Numbered from the stretch's first letter, positions 14,395 to 23,723 are shown. The stretch: DNA of 38,806 bases from JAGLWP01 sp964406515 (GCA_964406515.1 CAYORV010000005.1:1-38806), one strand, 5' to 3'. Numbers and translations are program-made. The notes: generated by a model not told the origin, from the letters alone.

Positions 14395-17253
14395 ATGACC
14401 CATATCAAAAAATTGGTGATACACGGTTTCAAGAGCTTTGTTAAAAAAACAGAAATTCCTTTCACACCAGGAATAAATGTTATTTTAGGACCAAACGGAA
14501 ATGGAAAAAGTAATATCTCTGATGCATTGTGTTTTGTACTTGGTAGATTGAGCATAAAATCAATGCGAGCAGCCAAGGCAAAAAACCTGATTTTTTTAGG
14601 AACAAAAGCAGCAGCGCCAGCAAAAGAAGCAGCAGTAGAGATGGTATTTGATAATTCTGACAAAACTTTTTCCATAGAAAAAAATGAAATTTCAATAAAA
14701 AGAATAGTGAGGAGAAATGGTCAAAGTATCTATAAGATAGATGGAGAAACAAAAACTAGGCAGGAAGTTTTAGCATTATTAGCTCAAGCAGGAATAGATC
14801 CAAACGGATTCAATATTATTTTACAGGGCGAAATTCAAAATCTTGTGAGAATGCAATCAGAAGAAAGAAGGAAAATTATTGAAGAGGTTTCAGGAATTTC
14901 TATTTATGAAATAAGAAAAGAAAGGTCATTGAAAGAATTAGATAAAACAGAAGAGAAAATAAAAGAAGCCTTAGCAATACTAAGGGAGAGAACAAGTTAT
15001 TTGAATAATCTTGAAAAAGAGAGGCAACAAGCATTGAGATATAAAAAACTTGAAAAAGACATTAAAAAATACAAGGCAAGCATAATTTATCACGATTTGA
15101 TAAGAAAGAAAAAAGAAGAAGCCACAGTAAATGAAGAGATATCAAAGAAAGATGCTGAAATCGAAAAAATTAGAAAGATAAATCTGGGGATACAAACTTC
15201 TATTAAAAATGTAGAGTCTAAAATAACTTCTATAAATTCAACAATACAAAAATCCACTGGATTTGAACAGGAAAAACTTAATCAAGAGATAGCTAATCTT
15301 AGGGCAGAACTTGCAGGAACAAATGTGAGGATTGAAAATTATAACAATAAATTATCTGACATAGAAAAGCAAAAACAAGAACTTAAGCAAATACTTATTG
15401 AAAATGAATTAACCATGAAAGAACTTCAATCAGAATCTCCGAGTAAATCAAAGACAAACAAAGAAGTAGAAAACAAGAAGCAAGCACTTGAAAATCTTGA
15501 AGAGCAAAGAAAAAAGTTTTACACTATAAAATCAGAATTAAAATCTGTTAAGGAAAGAATCCAGGACAAAAATAATCTTTTACAAAATTATAACAATGAA
15601 TCAGAATTTTTACTTAACCAGATAAAATCTTTTTCAAGAGATTTGTTTGATAGAAAAACAAACGAGGAAAAATTAAACACCTTAAGGATTTCTCTAGAAG
15701 AAAAAAAGGAATTTTTAATTGATTTAAATAAAAAAGAAATAAAATTAGAAAAAATTTCCGGAACAAATGAATATGAAGTAGATAAACAAAACAAACTTAT
15801 AGAAAAAATATCTAAAATGGATGTTTGTCCAATTTGTAAAAGTAAAATAACTTCAGAACATGTTGAATCAATTCATAAGGAAACATTTCCCAAAATAGAA
15901 ACCTTAAAACAAGAGATAGCAGATTCTGATAGAAAACTAAGTGAATTGTATTCTCAGAGAGATATAATTAAACAACAAATAGAACAAATAACTTCAGAAG
16001 TTTCAAAAAGAGAATTAGATTTAATCAATATTTCAAATATAGAAGAAAAGAAAAATCAAATCAAGGTTCTTCAGGAGAAAATAGATATATTAAAAGGAGA
16101 ATTAAATGAATTATCAAAAAGAAAAAATAATCTTGGGATACATTTTGAAGAGAATTCAAATATAGAACAAAAATATGAAACAGCTCGTATAGAAGTTCAG
16201 GAAATTTCTCTAAGAACAAAAGAAAATATTACTTCTGAAATTTCTTTCAAGCAAAGAGAATTAGATCGTTCAAAGATTTCTTTGAAACAATTAAATCGGG
16301 AAGAAGGAGATTTGAATCAAGAACTTAGTTTATTAAAAAAGGAGATGGAAGAAAAAGAAGAATCTCTTGAAAAAAAGAAAGAGCAAGAACAAGAGTTAAT
16401 TAAAAAATTCAAGAAATTAATTTCAGAAAGAGATGGTCTGCAAAAAAAGATTCAGGAGAATGAATTGACTCTTTCTTCAAATAAAAATTCAATTTATAAT
16501 ATTGAACAACAAATGAACAACTTAAAAATAGGAAGAGCAAGAGTTAATGCAGAAGTGGAAAATCTCGAAACAGAAATGCTTGGCTTCCCAAATATTGAAA
16601 TAATGAAAGCTGGTAAAGATGTACTTTTACAAAAGCTGAATAAATCTCAAGAAATAATGTCACGAATAGGTTCTGTAAACATGCGCTCTCTAGAAGTCTA
16701 CGACCATGTAAAAAAAGAATATGATTTGATTAAAGAAAAAACAGAAATTATCGGAAAAGAAAAAGAGGGCATATTAAAAATAATTCATGAAATTGATATA
16801 AAAAAGAAAAAGACATTTATCAAAACATTAACCTCTCTTAATGAAAATTTCTCGCGTATTTTTTCCCAGTTAAGTGAAAAAGGACAGGTTTATCTTGAAA
16901 TGGATGATAAAAGAGATCCTTTTGCTGGAGGAATTAATATAACTGTTAAAACAGGCCACGGAAAATATTTCGATGTCAAATCACTTTCAGGAGGAGAACA
17001 AACTCTTGTTGCTTTGTCACTAATTTTCGCAATCCAAGAATTAAACCCCTATTATTTTTATGTCCTTGATGAAATTGACGCAGCTTTGGACAAGCGAAAC
17101 TCAGAACGTCTCGCAAATCTCCTAAAGAAATACATGCAAAAAGGACAATATCTTATAATTTCACACAACGACCAGGTCATCTCAAACGCTACAAATCTCT
17201 ATGGTGTCAGCATGCATGATGGTATTAGTAAGATAGTTAGTCTAAAGGTTTAG
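14395..17253 (+). CDS. smc: SMC-like ATPase with central zinc hook
   Basis: 952 residues. The N-terminal head is SMC-like (LVIHGFKSFVKKTEIPF) with Walker A GPNGNGKS at 32-39. The C-terminal head has LSGGE at 864-868 and Walker B in YVLDEIDAAL. Two long coiled coils join the heads. At the apex there is no recognisable SMC hinge; a Rad50-type hook DVCPICKSK sits at residues 478-481, the exact midpoint. Canonical SMC is ~1150-1200 residues with a ~150-residue hinge, so this protein is short by about a hinge. Likely role: DNA looping or chromosome organisation with zinc-mediated dimerisation. The start at 14395 matches the conserved SMC N-terminus. Third gene after rnhB and nudix. Confidence 0.9.
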   Translation: MTHIKKLVIHGFKSFVKKTEIPFTPGINVILGPNGNGKSNISDALCFVLGRLSIKSMRAAKAKNLIFLGTKAAAPAKEAAVEMVFDNSDKTFSIEKNEISIKRIVRRNGQSIYKIDGETKTRQEVLALLAQAGIDPNGFNIILQGEIQNLVRMQSEERRKIIEEVSGISIYEIRKERSLKELDKTEEKIKEALAILRERTSYLNNLEKERQQALRYKKLEKDIKKYKASIIYHDLIRKKKEEATVNEEISKKDAEIEKIRKINLGIQTSIKNVESKITSINSTIQKSTGFEQEKLNQEIANLRAELAGTNVRIENYNNKLSDIEKQKQELKQILIENELTMKELQSESPSKSKTNKEVENKKQALENLEEQRKKFYTIKSELKSVKERIQDKNNLLQNYNNESEFLLNQIKSFSRDLFDRKTNEEKLNTLRISLEEKKEFLIDLNKKEIKLEKISGTNEYEVDKQNKLIEKISKMDVCPICKSKITSEHVESIHKETFPKIETLKQEIADSDRKLSELYSQRDIIKQQIEQITSEVSKRELDLINISNIEEKKNQIKVLQEKIDILKGELNELSKRKNNLGIHFEENSNIEQKYETARIEVQEISLRTKENITSEISFKQRELDRSKISLKQLNREEGDLNQELSLLKKEMEEKEESLEKKKEQEQELIKKFKKLISERDGLQKKIQENELTLSSNKNSIYNIEQQMNNLKIGRARVNAEVENLETEMLGFPNIEIMKAGKDVLLQKLNKSQEIMSRIGSVNMRSLEVYDHVKKEYDLIKEKTEIIGKEKEGILKIIHEIDIKKKKTFIKTLTSLNENFSRIFSQLSEKGQVYLEMDDKRDPFAGGINITVKTGHGKYFDVKSLSGGEQTLVALSLIFAIQELNPYYFYVLDEIDAALDKRNSERLANLLKKYMQKGQYLIISHNDQVISNATNLYGVSMHDGISKIVSLKV

Positions 17254-17255
17254 AA

Positions 17256-17606
17256 TTAATCGACACAATACTCTTCCAAATTTTCTATCCCAGTTCCAAC
17301 AATCGTTTTCCCCCTTACTAAAGAATCCGAATAATACTCTTTGAGTAAATCATAAGCATGACTAGCCGACCGTACCGATATTTTTGGATTTATTAAAGGA
17401 TTTGTTGAAGATTGAGGTTTGTCACAATCCATTATTGTTAAATCCTGTTCCCACATTGCAGAACCTTCTCGAAAAGTCAAAGAAGCATCCAAGAAGTTAT
17501 GTGTTTCAGTTGCTCTATCATCAAGTAATCTTTGAGTTCTAGAGACAAATCTAAGTTTATACTCTGTATCTATTGCTTCAAACATTTCTCGAGATCCTAT
17601 CATCAT
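17256..17606 (-). CDS. Hypothetical protein
   Basis: 116 residues (or 115 from the second Met), soluble, mixed charge, not recognised. It contains single Cys residues at DCDKP and at the end (EEYCVD). It converges with smc with only two bases between stops, so its 3' end is constrained. Upstream is TATA-like ATATTTAAACC. Function unknown. Confidence 0.6.
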   Translation of the reverse strand: MMIGSREMFEAIDTEYKLRFVSRTQRLLDDRATETHNFLDASLTFREGSAMWEQDLTIMDCDKPQSSTNPLINPKISVRSASHAYDLLKEYYSDSLVRGKTIVGTGIENLEEYCVD

Positions 17607-17702
17607 ATGATTTCAGAATGATGATATTTAAACCTTTTTAATAACCATATCAATCTGCGAAGCAGGTAATTATTTCATCTTCAATTTAGTTATCACTACC
17701 TT

Positions 17703-17742
17703 TTAAAAAAAATAATAAAAAAATAAAAAAAATAAAAAATAA
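17703..17742 (-). terminator. T-rich terminator of surface-protein gene
   Basis: On the minus strand this is almost only T with a few A, immediately after the stop at 17745, typical of archaeal intrinsic termination. Confidence 0.6.
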
Positions 17743-17744
17743 AT

Positions 17745-18896
17745 TTAGTAGTAGCTTTCGCCAAACTCTTCAGTTTTTTGGGGTTTCTTTGTTATTAAAA
17801 CAATCAACACAACTAACAATACAAGGAAGATTATTCCTAATATAACTGTCAATAAGACAATTGGACTTGTTAGTTCTCCTTCATCAACGCCAGCGAAATT
17901 AACTGTTCCGACAAGTTCATCTCCAGAAAAGACAAAAACATCAAAGTTATATTCTCCGCTTGCTTCAGTCTTTATTGGAACTACCTTGCTTGATCCTGCT
18001 TGAACAACAACGATTACTTCTTCTGCTGGATAAACTATTCTGTAAACTTTCAATTGGTTACTTGGATTAAGAACCAATAAATTACTTCCAGATTTTATTC
18101 CAACTTCAGGGAAACCGTTTTGCACAGCAATTTGTCTTTCAACAATATCACTTAAGCCGTCATTACCAACAACTTCTACTTCAAGAGTGTAGATACCAGC
18201 TGAAACATCATAAGGAACTTCTAAGTAGATTCTTCCACTCATAGTATCCTCATCATCTTCGCCAGAAACTTCCTTTGCTATTAAATCTCCAAAGTAAACT
18301 GTTTTTGATATACCTAATTCAGAAATTCTAGCAGTTACATAAAGATCTTCTAAGTCATTATAACCAATATTCTTCAAAACAATATCTACTGGAGAAATTT
18401 GTCCAGCTTCAACTGAGTTGCTTACAATTATTGACATAATGTCTGCACTATATGAAGGTCTTTGAGCTGTTAAAACAACATTTGGTAATTCAGTCTTGTC
18501 ATATCCATTCCAAATCTTAATGTCAAGAGTTATGTCATCACTAAGTTCATCACTAAGCTCATAAGGAACAGTAAGAGTCAATGTCTTAACATATCTTTTT
18601 TCGTTTTTAACGTCAAAAGAAGTAGTTACAGCATCAACGCTTTCCTTGTCCGCTTCAAGATCTGCTTTGATTCTTACATTAGATGCATCAACATCAGATG
18701 TAAATGAAATCTTCACAGAAATTGTTTCACCAGCGATAACACCTAAGTTATAACCTGGAAGTCCAGCATTCTGAACTTCAATACCATTGATTTCAACAAG
18801 TACGTCATCAGTTATTTCAGCAGCACTAACAGTAGCTACCAAAAATAAAAGAGTTGCGATTGCTAAAAAAGAAACTAAAGTTTTTTTAGTATTCAT
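17745..18896 (-). CDS. Secreted, membrane-anchored beta-sandwich (CARDB/S-layer-like) protein
   Basis: 383 residues. It has a signal peptide (MNTKKTLVSFLAIATLLF...VSAAE) and two or three Ig-like/CARDB-type beta domains (for example VEAGQISPVDIVLKNIGYND; YDVSAGIYTLEVEVVGNDG). A C-terminal transmembrane helix (~345-370) is followed by a short cytoplasmic tail (KKPQKTEEFGESYY). COG1361-type proteins of this shape are common archaeal envelope proteins involved in surface or appendage structures. A promoter-like TTTATAAATAAA lies upstream with a ~50-nt leader, and a strong T-run follows. Probably highly expressed. Confidence 0.85.
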   Translation of the reverse strand: MNTKKTLVSFLAIATLLFLVATVSAAEITDDVLVEINGIEVQNAGLPGYNLGVIAGETISVKISFTSDVDASNVRIKADLEADKESVDAVTTSFDVKNEKRYVKTLTLTVPYELSDELSDDITLDIKIWNGYDKTELPNVVLTAQRPSYSADIMSIIVSNSVEAGQISPVDIVLKNIGYNDLEDLYVTARISELGISKTVYFGDLIAKEVSGEDDEDTMSGRIYLEVPYDVSAGIYTLEVEVVGNDGLSDIVERQIAVQNGFPEVGIKSGSNLLVLNPSNQLKVYRIVYPAEEVIVVVQAGSSKVVPIKTEASGEYNFDVFVFSGDELVGTVNFAGVDEGELTSPIVLLTVILGIIFLVLLVVLIVLITKKPQKTEEFGESYY

Positions 18897-19077
18897 TTTT
18901 TTTCCATTTTGTATTTAATTGCAGAAACACTTAGTTTTCTGTAGTTTTTACACATAAAATTTATTTATAAACTTTATGGTGACAACATACATTACCTATT
19001 TGATAGTACTAAATGTAAGTAACATGCAGTGAATCTTTGCACTACAAGTCATTATTGTTTAAAATTTAGCTAACAAG

Positions 19078-19713
19078 TCAGGAGAATAGATTAGCATAAG
19101 TTCCTAATAAATCTTTTTCAGAGCCCATTATTTCCTTAGCCCATTCTTGGTAATCTGTTTTTAATTTTTCAACAAGATTAGTGTGAGATTTACGAGTTTT
19201 AGGATTTATAAAACTAAATTCTTTTATTTTATCATAATCCATAACATGAGATAATAAACATCCTTTTACTTCCTTATACACTTCAGTAAATTGATTAAGA
19301 TTTATATCCAATAGTTTAAACATGTCAAGACAATATTCCCAAGAAAAATATTCCCTTTCAATATTCTTTCTTGCGCACTTCAATTCTTCAACAAATCCTT
19401 TTGCACGAAAAAGGTCATCTTTTAATTCAGTATAATGACTCATAATATTTTCTATTCGAGAATGATGAAAATAATAAAGATGTCCCACCTCATGAAATAC
19501 AGAAGCTAAATCTCCTAGAGATTCTATCTTTTCAAGAAATATACATTTATTTAGATAATCTGCTTCTGATTTTTCAGCGTCATACCAAAATCTCCAACCT
19601 TTCGGCAATTCAAGATTAAATTTTTCATGAACTTTAAAATCTTTAATCGTAGAACCATCTGTTTTAATTTTTACTTTTCCAAAATTAGGAATTTCAATTT
19701 TATGATTAGCCAT
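19078..19713 (-). CDS. HExxH zinc-metalloprotease-like protein
   Basis: 211 residues from the ATG at 19713 (a TTG one codon earlier is less likely). The motif FHEVGHLYYFHH has the HExxH zinc-binding/catalytic signature with further His residues just after. Downstream acidic helices (EELKCARKNIEREYFSWE) could supply a third ligand, as in gluzincin-like or IrrE/ImmA-like families. No signal peptide, so cytoplasmic. Family below zincin level not identified; no repressor partner is adjacent that would argue for an ImmA-type role. Confidence 0.75.
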   Translation of the reverse strand: MANHKIEIPNFGKVKIKTDGSTIKDFKVHEKFNLELPKGWRFWYDAEKSEADYLNKCIFLEKIESLGDLASVFHEVGHLYYFHHSRIENIMSHYTELKDDLFRAKGFVEELKCARKNIEREYFSWEYCLDMFKLLDINLNQFTEVYKEVKGCLLSHVMDYDKIKEFSFINPKTRKSHTNLVEKLKTDYQEWAKEIMGSEKDLLGTYANLFS

Positions 19714-19801
19714 CAAGAATCATGTATCTTACTTTTTATAAATATTTATATAATAAAAAATAAAAAACACCCAGGGATTTCTCCCCAGGATTTTTGAAAT
19801 A

Positions 19802-20932
19802 TTAGAAACTTAACAATTCAAGATTTGTATCAGTTGTCGCGAAATTCTTCGCAACAATAACCTTGCACTGAGCGTCTTCTGCAGCCTGAATTGTTGAACT
19901 TGTAACAGTACCATCAATTACAATAATTAAAGGCATTTCCTTGATTCTTCTCAAAATGCTATTCAAGCTCTTCACAGAAACTTTCTTAATTTCCTCTAAA
20001 AATTCATCCAAAAGAATTGCTTTCTCAGTTCCTTCATTTTCCTCTGAAATTTCCTTAAGCTTTTTCTTATCTTCTTCACTTAATTCAAAAGTTTTAGAAG
20101 GTTTTTCTTCTTTTGATTCGCTTTTTGAATAACCTGCAACAGAAATTTTCTTTCTCAAAGCCATTAAAATTTCTTTTCCAGTAAGCTCTTCAACTTCTTT
20201 TCCGTCAGGAGCAACTGCTGTATAAGCAACATTAGTGTTGTCTTTAACATTCTGAACAATCAACTTTCCTCCACGATCTCCATCAACAAATAAGGTAATT
20301 TCTTTTTTCTCACCCAATTCCCTTATTTCATCAGGAAGTTTTGTCCCGTTCATTGCAATTACATTCTTAACGCCGTTTCTGATTAAATTCAATACATCTG
20401 CTCTTCCTTCAACAACAACGATTTCATTTCCAGATAAATCTCCACAAGGAAGTTTAGATTTTCCGTAATCTGTCAAATCATTCATTCTTGAAGAACCTTT
20501 AATCTCATCTGAAATTTCTCTTGAATTTGTAGAACCTGAAATTTCTTGCATTAATTTCTTAGCCCGCTCAAGGATATAATCTCTCTTGCTTCCTCTGACG
20601 TCCTCAATTCTTTCAACTTCAATTTGAGAATCGCAAGGACCTATTCTTTCAATAGTTTCTATAGCAGCTCCAATTAGAGTTGTCTCTGATTGGTCCAATG
20701 CAGTAGGAATCTTGATAACACCAGTAGTTCTCTTACCTTCTCTTTGCAAATCTACTTCGATTCTTCCAATCTTTCCTTCTTTTTGCAAATCTCGCATTTC
20801 AAGGTCACTTCCTAACAAACCTTCTGTTTGCCCGAATAGAGCTCCGATTACGTCAGGTTTTTCTAGCGCACCTTCAGCCATAAAAATAGCATGTATCATA
20901 TACTTGATTGATGCTGGACTTATTTTTGCCAT
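19802..20932 (-). CDS. dnaG: Archaeal DnaG-like primase / exosome subunit
   Basis: 376 residues. Archaeal DnaG has RNA-primase activity and is a stable component of the RNA exosome cap. An N-terminal archaeal-specific region (SPASIKYMIHAIFMAEGALEKPDVIGALFGQTEGL) is followed by the Toprim domain with the acidic EGRAD near 175 and FVDGDRGG. A variable charged linker (KSESKEEKPSKTFELSEEDK) and a conserved C-terminus complete it. The start is supported by a Shine-Dalgarno-like GGAG ~10 nt upstream and a TATA TTTATAAAATT. Confidence 0.95.
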   Translation of the reverse strand: MAKISPASIKYMIHAIFMAEGALEKPDVIGALFGQTEGLLGSDLEMRDLQKEGKIGRIEVDLQREGKRTTGVIKIPTALDQSETTLIGAAIETIERIGPCDSQIEVERIEDVRGSKRDYILERAKKLMQEISGSTNSREISDEIKGSSRMNDLTDYGKSKLPCGDLSGNEIVVVEGRADVLNLIRNGVKNVIAMNGTKLPDEIRELGEKKEITLFVDGDRGGKLIVQNVKDNTNVAYTAVAPDGKEVEELTGKEILMALRKKISVAGYSKSESKEEKPSKTFELSEEDKKKLKEISEENEGTEKAILLDEFLEEIKKVSVKSLNSILRRIKEMPLIIVIDGTVTSSTIQAAEDAQCKVIVAKNFATTDTNLELLSF

Positions 20933-21099
20933 GTTTTTTTCTCCGTATTTATTTAATTTTATAAAATCTTATGATTTCATATAGAAAAATATCTCATACT
21001 TCTTTCTCTCATTACTTCAATGAAAATAAACTGAATGTGAATGTGATAATAATATCAACGTGATATTTCCCTAATACAATTTAGTGGGGAAATTGGTTT

Positions 21100-21624
21100 T
21101 TAAAAGTTTGGTTTGTCCCTTGTCAGTTTTGATGCTTCTACAAGCATTGGGATAAACCAATATACTGTTCCTAATGCAAATCCCAATACTGCCAAATTAA
21201 TTATCCCTGTACTTGCTCCTACAATTGCCCCCACACCTACTCCCGCGATGCCATCTATGATTACAGAACTTACCACCCCTTTTGTTTTATAACCATAAAG
21301 CTCTTTTTCTCTTTCTGGAATAAATAGATTAAATTTAATTCCTTCCATTAAAAAATTACCAAAACCCTCCTTCTTAACATCCACACGCGCTTCAACAACC
21401 TTAGAACTCAAATCTTTTCTTTTAACTTTTTTAAGATTAGATTGTCTTTCATCTAATTTAGAAAGGTCTTTCAATAATGTTCTATGGCCTCTGTCAGTTA
21501 AACCATCAATGGGATAATGATCATAACCACGCTTAGATAATACAAATTCTAATTGTTCATCTGAATATTTACCTTCAATTCCTTCTTGAACATCTTCTAA
21601 AAAATATCTTGAAATGTCTTTCAT
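21100..21624 (-). CDS. Hypothetical protein with C-terminal glycine-rich membrane hairpin
   Basis: 174 residues, not recognised. The soluble N-terminal half is charged. The C-terminal half has two hydrophobic, Gly/Ala-rich segments (SSVIIDGIAGVGVGAIVGAS and IINLAVLGFALGTVYWFIPM) that should form a transmembrane hairpin. The segment YSDEQLEFVLSKRGYDHYPI resembles a short domain of unknown function. It starts ~40 nt after the end of the next upstream gene on the same strand. Confidence 0.65.
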   Translation of the reverse strand: MKDISRYFLEDVQEGIEGKYSDEQLEFVLSKRGYDHYPIDGLTDRGHRTLLKDLSKLDERQSNLKKVKRKDLSSKVVEARVDVKKEGFGNFLMEGIKFNLFIPEREKELYGYKTKGVVSSVIIDGIAGVGVGAIVGASTGIINLAVLGFALGTVYWFIPMLVEASKLTRDKPNF

Positions 21625-21662
21625 TTAGAAATTTTATCTTAGTTGTTTTTAAATCTTCCCAA

Positions 21663-21950
21663 TCAAAAAAATGCCAATTCAATTTCTTTAGAATATATCT
21701 TTTCAAGAGGCTTTTTTAATCCCCTCATTGTTTTAAGATTAATATTTTTATCAAATGCAACAAAATTATCTCCCGATTTTTCTAATTTTCCACAAATTCC
21801 CCAAACATTAACTCTGTATAATGAACTTTTTTCATCATAATATTCTATAACTCTTAGGTCTTTCCCATCTATTAATTGATTACAATATAATATTTTTTCG
21901 CCGTTCTCTTTCACTTCTCTAAAATTCTTTGGAATAAAAATCGGGTTCAT
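21663..21950 (-). CDS. Hypothetical protein
   Basis: 95 residues, soluble, beta-rich appearance (LRVIEYYDEKSSLYRVNVWG), two Cys, not recognised. It lies in a same-strand run with the 174-residue gene and a 57-residue ORF downstream of tuf. TATA-like TTATTTTTAAAAC lies upstream. Confidence 0.6.
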   Translation of the reverse strand: MNPIFIPKNFREVKENGEKILYCNQLIDGKDLRVIEYYDEKSSLYRVNVWGICGKLEKSGDNFVAFDKNINLKTMRGLKKPLEKIYSKEIELAFF

Positions 21951-21989
21951 AAAGAAATCTTATCTTTGTTATTTTTAAAACTTTCCCAA

Positions 21990-22163
21990 TCATTCTTCTA
22001 ACACATATCCCTTACTAGCACGTATAAGATGATAAACAATTCTCAATCTTCCTACCCCTTCCTCAAAATGATGCAGATAGTTATCTATAACTTCCAGAGG
22101 CCTACGAGTAACAAAAACTTCTTTTAACATTTTTTCAAATAGTCCTGGATATTTATTTCTCAT
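21990..22163 (-). CDS. Small basic hypothetical protein
   Basis: 57 residues, from ATG 22163 to TGA 21990: MRNKYPGLFEKMLKEVFVTR, then a helical region (DNYLHHFEEGVGRLRIVYHL) and an acidic end. Not recognised. It lies 34 nt downstream of the tuf stop on the same strand. Reality is supported by balanced amino-acid use in an otherwise T/A-biased gap. Confidence 0.5.
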   Translation of the reverse strand: MRNKYPGLFEKMLKEVFVTRRPLEVIDNYLHHFEEGVGRLRIVYHLIRASKGYVLEE

Positions 22164-22197
22164 TTTAAATGATTAAAAATTAGTAGTTTAGAGAACC

Positions 22198-23484
22198 TTA
22201 CTCTTTAGTCTTCACAATTTCAATACACATTCCTGCAGCCACAGTTTGACCTGCGTCTCTTATTGCAAATCTTGACATAAATGGATTGTCTTTTTGTGTT
22301 TCTAAACATAAATTTCCTTGAGGTTTAAGTCTAACCTTAGCAACATCTCCGTTCTTCAAAAAGTCTGGGTTTTCCTTGATAACTTCTCCACTCTTTGGAT
22401 CAATTTGAGCAATAAGTTCAACAAATTGACAAGGAACTTGAGCAGTATGAACATGAAATACAGGTGTATAACCTTTAGCTAAAACAGTTGGGTGGTTAAT
22501 TACTGCAATTTGAGCAATGAATTCTTCAACAACAGGAATAGGATTTGCAGCTTCACAAATAACATCTCCTCTTGCTATATCTTTCTTTCCAACTCCTCTA
22601 ACATTTATTCCAACATTATCTCCAGCATCTGCTTGAGGGATTGTTTCATGATGCATTTCTATAGTCTTAACTTCCCCATCAATACCTTTTCCAGTTCTTC
22701 CAGGAAGAACTTTAACTTTTTGTCCAACTTTCATTATACCTGTTTCAATCTTTCCTACAGGAACAGTACCGATACCAGTAATTTCATAAACATCCTGGCA
22801 AGGCATTCTCATTGGTAGATTTGTTGGTAATTCTGGTTGAGGAAATTTATCAAATTGTTCCAAGATTGTTGGCCCTTTATACCAAGCCATGTTTTCAGAT
22901 TTTTTAGCAACATTATCTCCCTTTAATCCACTAACTGCTAAAAAAGCTGTATTCTCAGCTTTTATACCTACTTGGCTCAATAATTTAGAAACATCGTCTT
23001 TAACTTTATTGAATGTTTCTTCTTTATATTCAACTTCATCCATTTTGTTAATAGCTACTACAATATTTTGAACACCCATTGTTCTCAATAACCATAAGTG
23101 CTCTGTTGTTTGTGGTTGAACACCAGATTTAGCAGCAATAACTAAGAATGCAGCGTCAGCTTGTGAAGCACCAGTAATCATGTTCTTAACAAAGTCTCTG
23201 TGACCTGGAGCGTCAATGATTGTGATTTGGAATTTATCAGTTAAAATCTTCTTATAAGCCAAGTCAATTGTAACTCCTCTTTCTCTTTCTTCTTTAATTT
23301 TATCCATAACATAAGCGAATTCAAAACCAACCTTACCATGCTTTTCAGCTTCTTCTCTAAGTTTCTTCATTTCTTGTTCTGAAACAGCTCCGCTATCAAA
23401 AAGTAATCTACCTACACAAGTTGACTTTCCAGCGTCAACGTGCCCTACGAACACAACGTTCATGTTTGGTTTTTCTTTTGCCAT
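22198..23484 (-). CDS. tuf: Translation elongation factor EF-1 alpha
   Basis: 428 residues, normal for archaeal EF-1A. The GTPase motifs are intact: GHVDAGKST (14-22), DAPGHRDFV and NKMDEVEY. Domains 2 and 3 follow, ending AAGMCIEIVKTKE. It delivers aminoacyl-tRNA to the ribosome. Its ATG starts one base after the stop of the 56-residue ORF, so the two are co-translated. In many archaea it follows fusA and precedes rps10; here fusA is ~6.5 kb away across accessory DNA and rps10 is absent. Confidence 0.97.
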   Translation of the reverse strand: MAKEKPNMNVVFVGHVDAGKSTCVGRLLFDSGAVSEQEMKKLREEAEKHGKVGFEFAYVMDKIKEERERGVTIDLAYKKILTDKFQITIIDAPGHRDFVKNMITGASQADAAFLVIAAKSGVQPQTTEHLWLLRTMGVQNIVVAINKMDEVEYKEETFNKVKDDVSKLLSQVGIKAENTAFLAVSGLKGDNVAKKSENMAWYKGPTILEQFDKFPQPELPTNLPMRMPCQDVYEITGIGTVPVGKIETGIMKVGQKVKVLPGRTGKGIDGEVKTIEMHHETIPQADAGDNVGINVRGVGKKDIARGDVICEAANPIPVVEEFIAQIAVINHPTVLAKGYTPVFHVHTAQVPCQFVELIAQIDPKSGEVIKENPDFLKNGDVAKVRLKPQGNLCLETQKDNPFMSRFAIRDAGQTVAAGMCIEIVKTKE

Positions 23485-23485
23485 G

Positions 23486-23656
23486 TTAAATCATTCCACC
23501 CCGAGGTTCATAATTAAAATAAGCACCAACTTTTCCTAATTTAATTGTTTCATTTCTAAGCTCTTTTAATTCTTGCTCAGAAATAGGCTTTACATCAGAT
23601 AAGAGCTGAGCTACTGTAGTCATTCCTTCCAATTTAATTTGTTTTCTTTCATCCAT
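23486..23656 (-). CDS. 56-residue ORF translationally coupled to tuf
   Basis: ATG 23656 to TAA 23486, encoding MDERKQIKLEGMTTVAQLLS, then a charged helix (ISEQELKELRNETIKLGK) and a Gly-rich end (PRGGMI). One base separates its stop from the tuf ATG, so it is the first gene of the tuf transcript. Not recognised. The promoter (GGTTTATAAATC, ~23709-23720) and a leader hairpin belong to this gene. Confidence 0.7.
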   Translation of the reverse strand: MDERKQIKLEGMTTVAQLLSDVKPISEQELKELRNETIKLGKVGAYFNYEPRGGMI

Positions 23657-23665
23657 TGTTTGTAT

Positions 23666-23685
23666 AAATTTTCGTAAGAAAATTT
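23666..23685 (-). promoter_or_regulatory. Leader hairpin of the tuf transcript
   Basis: Perfect 8-bp inverted repeat AAATTTTC / GAAAATTT around a 4-nt loop. With the TATA box at 23709-23720, transcription should start near 23688, putting this hairpin at the very 5' end of the mRNA. The 12-nt TTCTTACGAAAA within it also occurs upstream of fusA (32258-32269). Confidence 0.5.
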
Positions 23686-23708
23686 GATATAATTTAATGA
23701 TAATTTAG

Positions 23709-23720
23709 ATTTATAAACCT
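23709..23720 (-). promoter_or_regulatory. TATA box of the tuf operon
   Basis: Minus-strand GGTTTATAAATC preceded by AAAA as a BRE-like stretch. The transposon target duplication begins only four bases upstream of it. Confidence 0.6.
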
Positions 23721-23723
23721 TTT

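Noticed and set aside
14391..14752. Minus-strand ORFs opposite the start of smc
   Set aside because: Antisense shadows of the SMC N-terminal head, which is unmistakable.
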